Origin: Sclerotinia nivalis
Lineage: Eukaryota; Ascomycota; Leotiomycetes; Helotiales; Sclerotiniaceae
Assembly (NCBI GenBank): GCA_029531795.1
Contig: JAPEIS010000010.1
Coordinates: forward strand, 310,001 to 374,000
DNA length: 64,000 bases
Reading direction: 5' to 3'
Made by a program: the position numbers and the translations under genes. Of this stretch, positions 23,775 to 34,619 are shown piece after piece. Position 1 is the stretch's first letter, and every line of letters starts with the position of its first letter. Under the pieces are notes generated by a model. It made no database searches, had not been told where the DNA came from, and saw nothing but the letters and a program-made list of their open reading frames with translations.

Positions 23775-26647
23775 AGCAATTCAGTTGCATAGGGTCAATT
23801 TTCCGGCGTTTTCAGGCATACTTTGGCGTTTATCGGATCATACCATTTCGAACTTATCCTGGCGTATTGATTGTCAATGTGAACAAGAATCTAAAATCCA
23901 GAAATGGTTAGAATGGGGTGGTGGTCGTTGCAAGTGTCTAAAAAAAAACCTCTTTTTACATAAAACATATCACGATTGTGTGATGTTGGATAGGAATCAA
24001 TGGAAGGGGGGTCAGGTTCCATTTTGTGTTTATGCTATTATATTTTTGATCAGTCGAAGGACGTACTTAATTATTTACCTCACATTATGTCTAGCTCGGG
24101 CTACTGGGCAAATTTGTGAGGTGGGAACTGGCGTTAACTTTGTTTAAATGATTATCCTATCTTGTTTATTATTCGCCACATTTTCATTTTGTGTTGGATG
24201 GGTTATTAGGATCTCTTGGGGAAGGGGAAAGGGAGGAATTCCTGTGTATTTATCATTGATGGGTCTAGTTTCTCTCTCTCTTTTATTACAAGGGGTGGGA
24301 TTCATTTATTGGGAGACTCAAAGAAGAATATTTATCTTATCTATCCTATCCAATGCAATGCAAGTATAGAGTAACCACATCAGATCAGATCATATCAATA
24401 TCAATATATGTTGTTCATATATCAATATCAATGATATATTTTCCGATGTTGTTTATGGGTTTTAAAGGGATTTTGTGGATAATGGGTGGGTGATATCTTA
24501 GGTGGGTAGGTGGGTAGGCTGTGAGTGAATGAATGAATGAATGAATGAATGAATGATGCCTTTTTTCTTGGATGGAAATTGGAAATGGGAGTGGGAATGG
24601 GAATTAGAAGTTATGTCGAGATTATTATTATGATTAGGGTTAGGGTTCAGTTGAGTGGGTAGGTAGGTAGGTAGGTGTTTATTAATGATGATGTGTGGAT
24701 TTAGTATTTAAGGAGTTTGTTCGCTTGCTTGCGTGTTTGGTAATATATAATGTAATCTAAGATGCAATGTAAGGGATTGTAGATTAGCGTAATGGTATTA
24801 GATCAGATGTTTTATAAGATATTTATTTAACGAATCATTAATTGAGGGATCATCAATAGTTTTCGAGACTCTAGTTTAGTTTTTATTTTATTCTTATATA
24901 GCTTTTTTTGATCACGTTTTTGGATCGGGTATCTAGGATGTCTTTTGTTTCTTGTTTCTTGTTTGAGGTGAGAGTGGGGTTTTATTAGTTGGATTGATTG
25001 ATTGGTTGTTTGGAGTGTTGTTGTTTGGGGTTTGGTTTGGGTTTCTTGAGTTATTTGTTTGTGGTTTTTTTGGGTTGGGGATGGGTGATAGATGGTGGAT
25101 AGTTTTGGATAGTTTTGGATAGTTTTGGTGTTGTGTATGTGGTTGGATGGATTGGATGGGAATTTTGGGAGTGGAGGTAATTATTAGGAGAAAGGGTGAG
25201 TGGTTGAGGGGATGAGGGGATGTGATGGAGGTGGTTTTGGGATAGGGAGAGGGATGAGGAAAGGAGATACATGTAACTATCTATTAATACCACCTTTATC
25301 ACTATGCAGCGTGAAGTGCGGGTTTTTGGAGATGAAGGGGGTTAGATACTCATAAGATAGATGATTAGATCAGATTGATTGATTGATTGATTGAATTAAC
25401 GTCTACACTGAGTCTAAGACTATCTAAGACGGCTAGAAGCTTTGTAGGCTCCTAACAAATAACAACTGGTGAAATGCTGGCCGTATTAGGCTGTAGCTAG
25501 TACAATTTGAAGAGATTGAGATAGCCTCAATCTACTAATTTTGAATGGGGGAAGTGAAAACTAATCCTGGGGAACAAAGCCCGCTTTGATTAGATCAGAA
25601 TTCATTCCAGTTACGATAAAATAACATCATAATCATAAAACTAATCCGGGAAATTGCCCAAAAAATATTCACCCTCATTAAACGTTCTATAATAGCCCAT
25701 CTCCTTTGATGAACCCCCCTCTACCGCAAAAGATACGGAAAATGACTCCATGCAGTGTCTTATGAATTTCGAGTTTCCAATCGCGTTGGTAGCAATTTAT
25801 AAATTCCCGCTGCTAATTGACCCGTCTGCTATGTCTGATCCTCAGTATCTTATGCTTCTCTATTCGCCAGCGTTCTGAAAGCAGCGTTCTGCATGACTTT
25901 GATGCGCTTGACTTGTAGGCGCGGAAAGTATTCAATATGGTAAAGGATTGTATGCTCTTCTCAGTTGTTTGTCAAGTACTGCATATGAGAACGTAGTTAC
26001 GCGAACATCATCCTCGAATTCTTTGCCGGAATTTGTATGTTCAATGTCTGTATAAGGGGAGCTATTCTTGTGATTGTTGGAGGTGTTTTCTTGGAAGGCT
26101 TCAGGTTGCTTATTCATTTTCATGGGGAGTATGAACGCTAGCTCTACACTTCATGAGTCTCAAAATACCGAAGTAAAAGATTCAATAAATGAATAGACAT
26201 TAAATTGAAACATTGCGAATAAATCCTTCCTCAAGCGAGGGATGGCACCGGAGAAGATAGTTCTACGGCAGTTAGGCCTGAAGGAGGGTGCCTAGCCTTC
26301 CTTAACTCTGTATCAACAGTACCATGGCATGTATATCCCAACTATGGGAGTATAATCAGGTGTATCTCTCATCATATACAGATTTCCTCACAACCATAAA
26401 CCTAGACATCATTTCGTTAAACCCATCACCATCGTCATTTCGTAAAAATCCCCCGCCAATCACGTGACTAATCTTCAAGCTTACTAATCACCATCATCCA
26501 AAAACTCATCAACATTCTCAAAGATACTTCAAGTTACCAACCAGCTCTCCACCAAAAAACACTCTCACAACGATCCTCTTCACACAAGAAAAATCACAAA
26601 ATCTACAACCACACTTACATCCAAACACTCTACAACAATTCATAAAG
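23775..26647. other. Intergenic region between som1 and TOM6
   Basis: About 2.9 kb with no supportable gene. The segment 24400-25270 again has a G-rich, C-poor top strand with GAAT, GTAG and TTGA repeats and one (TTAGGG)2 match near 24638. Short frames immediately after the som1 stop are probably its 3' UTR. The last 200 bp before TOM6 are CA-rich leader sequence, with a CACGTG E-box at 26461. Confidence 0.5.
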
Positions 26648-26842
26648 ATGGCACCCAAAGCCCAACGCGTAGTAGTCGAGCGCCCCGCCCGTCGCACCCC
26701 TCAACCAAAAGGTTATTTCGCAAGCACATATTCTGCATTGACTGCACCCGAGAATGCGAGTGTGGTGAGGAGTATTGGGGTTTTTGGACTTGCGGTTGCT
26801 TTTTTTTCGAGCAGTTGGAGTGATTATCTTTTGCCTCCGTGA
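26648..26842 (+). CDS. TOM6: Small tail-anchored mitochondrial outer-membrane protein, probably Tom6
   Basis: A 64-residue single-exon protein. The N-terminus is basic (MAPKAQRVVVERPARR), followed by a short polar stretch, PENASVVRS, then a single hydrophobic segment IGVFGLAVAFFSSSWSDYLLPP reaching the C-terminus. This matches the size and layout of fungal Tom6, the small subunit that stabilises the TOM preprotein translocase in the mitochondrial outer membrane; the -LLPP end resembles the -LAP end of yeast Tom6. The stop TGA at 26840-26842 lies inside a possible donor (GTGAGT), so a further tiny exon cannot be fully excluded, but no good acceptor with a sensible continuation was found. Identification is by resemblance of a very short protein. 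Confidence 0.65.
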   Translation: MAPKAQRVVVERPARRTPQPKGYFASTYSALTAPENASVVRSIGVFGLAVAFFSSSWSDYLLPP

Positions 26843-28185
26843 GTACTGAGCATTTTTCTTTTGGATTTTAAGGTTTGGATTTGGATTTGGATTTGGATTT
26901 GGGACTTGGATTTGGGTTTGAATGGGGCTAATTGTTGTGTTTAGTTTGTAATGAATGGTTTTGAGGATGGTGTGTTGATAGTGGGAATGGGGAATGGGAG
27001 AGGGAGAGGGGCAAGAGTGAAAAGTGGCGTGGATGATAAAGGATACCTTTAATGACGATAAAATGTACAATGGATGAATCGCAGATGGATTACAGCAGAG
27101 GAAGGAGTGTATGATAGGAGCATGATGGACAGAACGGATATGAACAATGGCATATGATGCAGTGAAGATAATCCAAAGGACTCTGAATGTGTATACATTG
27201 GATGGAAAATGAGGCGTTGATACTTTTGATGAATGGATCTCTACTACCTATACACGCAAATCCTGCATGCCGCAATACTATTCTCTTATGGGGTTTCTTG
27301 TTATACTTGATTCATGGTTACTTTCTAATAAGGGAACATCTGTGGTTTAGGGTGTGTTGTGATTTGTTTTCTCCAGTCAACATACCTAAGTCAAACCCGG
27401 AGGTTGAGAAGGAGACCAAATGCCTATGTGGTATGTAATACCGAAACTCTAAAGGATTTAAGTACGTTGGATTAAACTATAACATCGTATAAACAGCAAG
27501 TGCTCTTTCATTATTGATTTTACTTGAGCAATATCTACTTTCTACGACCATCCACAAACTAGAATGCCATGCTCTCCTTTGATGCAACGAGAAGAACACT
27601 TGAACACCCTCTCGTAGTGTCTATCCAGCGATCCACTTTCTATCCCCATACTCTGCCCAAAATATATGGATTCGAAATCAGTAAACAAGCCATTTACTGA
27701 GAAGGAAGATTCTGATTATCGGCGCCCCCATAAACCTGGACCAATGCTCTAATTCACTTTCGGAACATTGGAGCCGAGCATAATACCTGTTAAATATACC
27801 GAATAATCCTATGCCCTGTTTCCCGAATCGGGGTGCAGCTGTTACGTCAAAGTGAGTGCCGCAAAATGTATAACTGAGCCAATAGTTTGCTGGTTGTTAT
27901 TCCCAACTGTTAGATTACTGCATCTCGCTGCTTGCATCCCACTACATCCCACTACATCCCACTACATCCCACTACATCCCACTACATCTCACTACATCTC
28001 ACTACATCTCATTACATATCGCATAACTTATCAACAAATCCTAAGTATATCTATCTATCTACCTTTCACTACAATTCCCACCTATCTCTCATCATTCCAT
28101 ACTAAACATACCTCATCCCTCCGAAGAACCCACTCTTCCAAACACCATCCCCATTCTACCCCATCCATTCACTCACTCACTCACA
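26843..28185. other. Intergenic region between TOM6 and the monooxygenase
   Basis: About 1.3 kb. It begins with a (GGATTT)n stretch and G-rich 3' flank of TOM6 and ends with a CA/CT-rich leader containing the 10-bp repeat listed separately. No coding exon is supported. Confidence 0.5.
27935..28014. repeat. 10-bp tandem repeat, eight copies, in the monooxygenase leader region
   Basis: Eight head-to-tail 10-mers: five CATCCCACTA, two CATCTCACTA and one CATCTCATTA. It ends about 170 bp before the monooxygenase ATG, so it probably lies in its promoter or 5' UTR. Confidence 0.9.
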
Positions 28186-29849
28186 ATGACTACCCCACCA
28201 CCTACAAAAAAGATCCGCATAGCCATCATAGGCGGCGGTCTCGCAGGCGCCACTCTAATCCACTCTCTCCTCAAGCAACCCCACCTCTCAATACACATCT
28301 ATGAATCAGCTTCTGTATTTAGTGAACGCGGAGCTGCAGTCGGATTAGCCATCAACGCGCAAAACGCCTTATCAAAGATGGGGATGGCGGAAGTGGTGTC
28401 CAAGGCAGGAGGAGTGAGGATGAATAGCTCCCGAACGATTGTTGTGAGTTTATTGACTTATGGTAATGAGAGGTACTCTTGGTCTAATAGCTTTAATCTG
28501 ATCAATCCGTTTACGAAATAGGCATCCGGACCTCACGCAGACGATATTATTTTCGATTTGGCGAGTGAATTGCAAGGATTGGTTGTTCATCGTGCAGAGC
28601 TTCTTAAGGAATTACTCGCTCCTGTTCCAAAGGAGTGTATGCATACGAATAAAAAAGTGCACAACATTGAGAAAATCATAATGGAATCATCATTTCGTTT
28701 ACAGATGGCACGAATGTAGAAGCCGATGCGGTGATTGGCGCAGATGGTATCCATGGATTTGTGCGCAGTTATATCCTGGGGAAAGATCATCCGGCTACCA
28801 AAGCTCGCTTTGCTGGATTTTGGGATTGTAGAAGTTTGGTGAGTATGCAGAAGGCAAAGGAGGTTCTGGGAGAGAAATATTTCGAAGAACAGAGACAGTA
28901 TGCATGGTGTGGAGATGGAGGATTTTTCTTACATGATGTTTTGGATGGGGGGGGGGACGGTGCAGTGAGTTTGTTCTGTTTGGTTCCTTGTGTGGAAGTT
29001 CAAGATGGTTTAGATGTTGTTTTTGCTTTGCTCGCGAATACTAATGGTATGGCACTATGCAGGTGCGTAGGTTCTGTAATGACATCCTCATCCACTTCAT
29101 GGGAATCCGACGAAAAAAACTGGAAAAAAGATCTCGATCGTAGCACTCTCGAAGCCGCATTTGAATCATGGACCAACTCACCAATTCCCAAACCAATGAT
29201 TGAGGTTTGTATTCAAGCCAACTTAACTCAGCATATCAAGCTCCAACACCGGGCCGAAAGAAGAATGCTAACTTAAAACAGTTACTCCTTGAAAATCCCA
29301 ATCCTCAAGCATTCGCCCAGTGGCATCACAGCGAAAACGCACCCACATATACCAAAGGCGCCATTTGTATGATGGGAGACGCCGCTCATGCCATGACACC
29401 GTGGCAAGGTTCTGGCGCCGGACAAGCCATGTAAGACCAATTCCTCATTAATCTTCCTGCATCTCCCTTCTACACATCATTCACCATTCATCACTCGCAC
29501 CATTTCCCCCCACAAAAAAAACTAACCCCCTCCCCCACCTCACAGCGAAGATTCCCTCATCCTCTCCACCCTCCTATCCGCCCTAACCCACGTCTCCCAA
29601 CTACGCACCGCCTTCACAGCCTCCGATACCACATGTCGAGTGCGCAGTCAGCTCGTAGTGCATTCGAGTCTCGGGACGGGAAACCTTATGTGTGGGGCGG
29701 GAGAAGATGTAGGATTAGATCCGCAGAAAATGAGAGAGGCGTTGGGGAAGAGGTGGGATTTTATTTATGGGGTGGATATGAAGGTGTTTAAAGGGGGTGC
29801 GTTGAGGGTTTTTAAGGAATTGGAGAGGGAAGAGGGAAGAGGGAAATGA
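28186..29849 (+). CDS. FAD-dependent monooxygenase, salicylate-hydroxylase-like, apparently frame-disrupted
   Basis: Group A flavin monooxygenase that would hydroxylate an aromatic substrate using NAD(P)H and oxygen. The dinucleotide-binding motif IIGGGLAGATL is near residue 14, the DG motif reads VIGADGIHGFVR, and the second FAD motif is GDAAHAMTPWQGSGAGQAM. Exons: 28186-28443, 28522-28636, 28705-28964, 29063-29204, 29282-29430, 29546-29849. Two points do not fit an intact gene. Bases 28637-28704 can be excised as a GT-AG intron, but they encode family-like sequence (HTNKKVHNIEK, then IIISFTDGT in another frame), suggesting a 1-nt loss near 28671-28677. At 28947-28956 a run of ten G puts the exon out of frame with the next exon (QCVGSVMTSS) when the 98-nt intron 28965-29062 is removed. 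It may be a recent pseudogene, carry sequence errors, or use retained introns. Confidence 0.75.
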
Positions 29850-30797
29850 TTTGATTTGATTTGATTTGATTGGTTGTTGATTGTTGATTATTGGTGATGG
29901 GTATATACGGCCGTTTTTTGAGGGGATTGGGGAGCTGTTTTGAAGATAGTGGTAACCTACACCTTTCTCCTTTCTTGTTTCAAACTACTTCCTTCCTTTG
30001 TTACTGCGAATACCGATTTAGTCTATCCATTTCCAACTAGCTCATCTAGCTATTTGTCGAGTTAATTTTACAGAGGTTAGTTTTCCCTTGAGTTAATCAC
30101 TGGTCAATCACACTGTGGTGTGTTGACAACAGATGAATCAATTTGAGTATATTGAGCCAGGTCTTCTTGAATTCAATTCCACACCTTAGGATGACTATGA
30201 AATCATCAATATCAAAATCCTAATCACAATCACACAAACCCAAACCTCCCATTCATTCTCATTCCAATATCTTTCTTTATTCATAGACTCTCATTTTAAT
30301 TACCACACTTGAATGCTATATTGCGTAGCCAAATTCAGCTCTCAAGACAAAAGTACAATATACACATCCATCCATCTCAGACCTAATAGTCCAGTGTAGT
30401 CCACTCCCAGATCCATCCATTCATATTCATGATCTTCATGATCTAGGGGTATTTTTCTCTTAAAACAGAAAGCCATGCCCTACTATGCCATCCTATCATG
30501 CCATGTCCTTCCATACCAAGAAAACCATACCATCACGCTCCAGCCAATTGAACATGCATACGCCAAAGCCATGTTGTAAGTAGCAAAAATGTACGCCAAA
30601 CGATTGAATTAGTTCGTCTTCCATCCTTCCATCCATCCATTTTCCTTAAATATCAACGCCGCAATTAAGCATCTAGCTCCTATGCAAAGAAGCTAATCCA
30701 TCCAACCAGAAAAATAGTCAATTTTGCAAAACTCCACGCCACATTGTGCTCATTTATTCATTTATAATCGTAACGTAAATATGAAGAAAGAATACTT
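29850..30797. other. Intergenic region between convergent genes
   Basis: About 950 bp between the 3' ends of the monooxygenase and the SP-RING gene, hence mostly 3' UTR and terminator sequence. It starts with a (GATTT)n run at 29849-29870 and is rich in CCAT-type repeats near 30364-30420 and 30620-30645. No gene is supported. Confidence 0.5.
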
Positions 30798-33700
30798 TCA
30801 ATCATCGTCCAATTCAATAATTTCAACCACCGCTTTCTTGACGCCATTTGTTGATTTCTTACTTGGCCTATTTCCGTCTATGGAGTCGACGTCATCATCA
30901 TCTCCACCAGTGGTTGACTTTCGTTTGTGTGAAGGCTGCGGCTCTGGCTTTGCACGCCAGGTACCATCTGCCGCGACCAGGATTGATTTAACTTCAAGAT
31001 TATCTTGTGCCTGTAGTTCGTCTCTAACAGAAGCCATGAATTCATCGAGCTGAAGGCTGTATGGACGTGCATCTGCCGAGCAAAGCGGGCACTTCCAGAC
31101 GTCAATCATGGAAGGTTGCTCAGGTCGTTTCGGCTTGCTTACACGTGTCAACAAGAAAGTCGCTAGATCGAAGCATTCCCGATGCAGGCAATTTTTACCA
31201 CGAACAGGAATTTCGAAGATCCTCGAGGTGAAAGGATCAGTCAGACTAATGGAGAGATCGCTAGCCACTATTAAGATTTCATCATCCTCTTCAGTCGGAC
31301 CTGCAAGTTTCTTCTTAATCTCTTCCACAACCGTAGCTGCAGGAATTCTTTGCTCCTTGCAAATTTCCATCATTTCACCATGTTGTAAAATCTCAATCTC
31401 TTCCACAGCAATAAAGTACTCCTTTTGTTTGATTGCTGTAGTCAACTTCGGCATTGAGATCGTAATCACGTTGGTTCCAGCAAGTATATAAGGTGTAATA
31501 TCGACTGGAAGATCTTTACCATGATGTTGTTTGCGTCTAACCTCCAACTCATTGCCGTTGATATCCATAAATATTATGTCAGGCCACACCGTATCTGAAA
31601 CAACCCAACTCGAAACGGGAAATGCGTCTGTATCTGCGACATCTGACAAACATCTTAATCGGTATTGCAGAGATTTAGATTCGACTTCACGGACCATTAA
31701 AGGATCTTTGCCGATCAATCTATCGCGAGAAATATGCTTTAATGCATCAGTGGGGATGTGAAACTCCAGTTTGTTGAGTGTAAGTTCGAAGGGTATCTTC
31801 CTTGGAGCCATAGGGAAATTCTTCACAAATTGATAAAATCTGCGAGCTGTGTCATCACCCTGAGGAACATTGACAGGAACCAGGCGAGGGCTGCGAACAT
31901 CTGCTTGATGAAGAGCATTTGAATATGGATCCGAAATCCCTTGAGGATGTATAAAACCAAGGGGAGGAATTAAAGGTCTTTTCAAAGGGTCAGACATGCC
32001 ATAGATCCTGCGTTGGTGCTCTTCAACACTCATCGGTCTCGGACAGGGAGGTATCTGAATTCCTTGGGGGAAATTCTGCGCATGGGTAGAACTATTCATC
32101 AATGGAAGTGCACGCTCGCTAGAGACGCTATTGTTTCTGCTACCATTCCTGCTAACATTTCTTGACGGAACTTGCTGCTGTTGTTGACCATTGGTAGGAT
32201 TGCTATCTCTTCTCAAACCGACTTGACGCTGCATTGATAAAGCTTGCTGTTGTTGTTGTTGTTGTTGAGACATCTGATGCTGATTGTTGTGTTGCAGTCC
32301 AGCGGGCATGGGATGCTGTAGCCATTGCTGCTGCTGTTGCTGTTGCATTTGCTGCAATTGCTGCATTTGAGCTTGTTGAATTTGCTGCAAACTCATTTGT
32401 TGAGGATTGTTTGTACCGTACTGTCCTGGTTGACCAAACTGTTGCAGATGTTGTTGTGGATGATATGTCTGTTGTCTAGGATTGTATCTTGGATCATAAC
32501 TGTATTGTTCTTGAAGTCCCTGATTCTGTGTAATGACTGGTGATTGAGTGCCGTTGTTACGCATGACCGACGATGAAAATTGAGGACCATTACTTTGCAA
32601 GACAGGTGACGAATATCGGAAAGCTTGTTGCATTGGCGATCCCATAGACAAACCTTGCATGGGAATCGGACTAGGTGTATCTGCAGCTGTGCGTGGTATA
32701 ATATCTGGATGGTTGCCGCCGGCACTTATCATAGTTGAAGGTAATGGAGGCCCCGTAAATGACGTCCGTATTTGGCCTAAGTTTTGACTAACTTGACGAT
32801 TTCGAACATCATTTCGCTGACGAAACGTATTTGGGTTAGAAACCAAACCAGAACCGTTTGGATGAGGGTACGACCCATTTGCAGCCACTGGGGTTTGACC
32901 TGTGTTCGAGGGAAGTGCAGGTGCAGTTGTTGAGGGTAACGGTGCGATATTTGCAAGTTTCTTCTGGCGCGATTTCTGTGATATCATCTTGTATCTCTCA
33001 GCTATGATTTTAGTTCTTTCTTGAATCTCCTTTTCAGTGGGTGGGCGAGAAGTATTATACCGAGCTGCAAGTTCTCTGTGTCCAGTTCTATCTTGCTCGA
33101 ACACTCTCTCCATCTGGTTACCGAATTCGTCATCCACGATATTAAGGTTTCGCCTTGTCGCGGTGAATACAATATTTTGCAAAGTAGGTGACAACAATCC
33201 TAATTGATTAATTAGTTCATCAACTAGTGGAGGATAGCCTCTACTAGTACATAGCCTCGTTAACTCTGGCCAAGTAGAAGCCAAGTTCGAAAGAAATGTC
33301 CCGACTTCGTGAATGATGCGCCGATATGGCTCAGATGTTCTTATCAGATCGACCAATGGACTTGGGAATTTGGCAAACCATCTGAGATGAGTTGGTGCCA
33401 TACCCTCATTATCTCGTATCAGCTGACCCAATATTCGGAATGCATGAGACAAGGTCACTGAATCTGGAAGGCCAGGTATACCTGTGACATCTTTACGACT
33501 TGTATCCCATACGCAAAAGAGCTGATGTATTGCGACATAATGAGCATCATCAGAATTGCAGGCAGTTTCCATTAAACTGAACCTTGGCTTTTCGAGCGCG
33601 GAATTCAAGTTGGCCATACCCCCACAATGCTCAACATACTTTTTTACCAATTCAACGCGAGATTTCAAGGAAGGCATGGTAGGTTGAAAAGCTCGTCGTG

Positions 33701-34619
33701 GAGGATGTTGCGCATGAGACAATGATGTTGGATCCACATTGCCCGGCATCATAGGTAATCTCACCGAGTCTCCTGTTGTAACAGAAGGCGCCCGGTTGCT
33801 TATGTTTTGATCTGAAGAGGGTCTGGATGGTATATCATGGGTTGTTTTTCCAATCGAGGTGATGCTCACTGCAGTCTGCGGTTGAGGGGTTTTTCCCGAC
33901 GGAGGAGACCTTGCAGATATTTCCACTGTGCGAGCTTCGTCGATTTCAACTCTCGATGCATCAGGGAGAGTTTGAGGCTGGGCTATATCGATGTTTGAAG
34001 GTGTAGTACATGCTTTTTGAAGGGCTTGACTTGTTGCGAGTGTAGCGTTCACTCTCGGAGTACCATGCGATCCGGAAACTGCGGCGGTGTGTGTATTATG
34101 AAGAGGCACAGAATTATGCGCCGATCCGGGACTTGATGATTCGTTACTTGTTACTGGCGAAACCAGATTTGCGGTCGAACCTCTGAAGATTACTGTAATT
34201 AGCCTCAAATTATTCGATGGAGGTTTACTTGTAATGTATGCATATAAAGGTCGCGAAGAGTATTTTTAAACAGGACCCGGATACCTAGGCCGTGGCATGA
34301 AACTTCTGCCTTTGGAATCCACAGTATGTCCATCCATGTCTATGAATATCCTTGCGCGCCAGTCACTCGATACAGTGAATTGTGGATGGGTTTGAATCAG
34401 TGAATTGGAAATAGCGTACCTTTGAGTATTAGAATTGCTCTGATCGGATGGTTTGGTAATGCTAGGACGTCGTGGAGTCGGTCGAACTGGTGCCCCTCCT
34501 GCAAGCATCCAAGATTTTTGTCGAGACCCGCCGAAAAAGGCGTTTAATGTGGCATTAGAGGAGACAACATCTCGTTCGGTCATGGCAGAATGGCCATCTT
34601 TATCGGGCGGTCGGCGCAT
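30798..34619 (-). CDS. MIZ/SP-RING zinc finger protein, putative E3 SUMO ligase
   Basis: Two exons on the minus strand, 34619-34420 and 34182-30798, give 1194 residues. The acceptor TTCAG before 34182 is chosen because it keeps frame (TQR|GSTANL). Near residues 1045-1112 lies an SP-RING: LTDPFTSRIFEIPVRGKNC, HRECFDLATFL, then VWKCPLCSADARPY. This domain recruits the SUMO E2 Ubc9 in PIAS/Siz/Zmiz proteins. There is no SAP domain; the layout (long Gln-rich middle with pure Q runs, C-terminal SP-RING) is closer to Zmiz-like proteins. A predicted helical region (about residues 200-430, from VELVKKYVEHCGG) precedes the Q-rich part. The protein ends VVEIIELDDD, a hydrophobic-plus-acidic sequence that fits a SUMO-interaction motif. 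The substrate is unknown; ligase activity is inferred from the domain. Confidence 0.88.

Noticed and set aside
23752..24147. 131-codon frame overlapping the som1 stop
   Set aside because: Out of frame with som1, begins inside its last exon, has no family resemblance; most likely 3' UTR.
24638..24654. Telomere-like TTAGGG repeat
   Set aside because: Only about two units, deep inside a gene-bearing region with no subtelomeric features; chance within G-rich low-complexity DNA.
27852..28304. 150-codon frame with HPTTSHYI repeats ahead of and overlapping the monooxygenase
   Set aside because: It is a translation of the 10-bp minisatellite and runs out of frame into the true first exon.
32234..32543. 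Plus-strand open frames rich in Val/Ala/Leu opposite the SP-RING gene
   Set aside because: Antisense shadows of the CAG/CAA (Gln) repeats of the real minus-strand gene.
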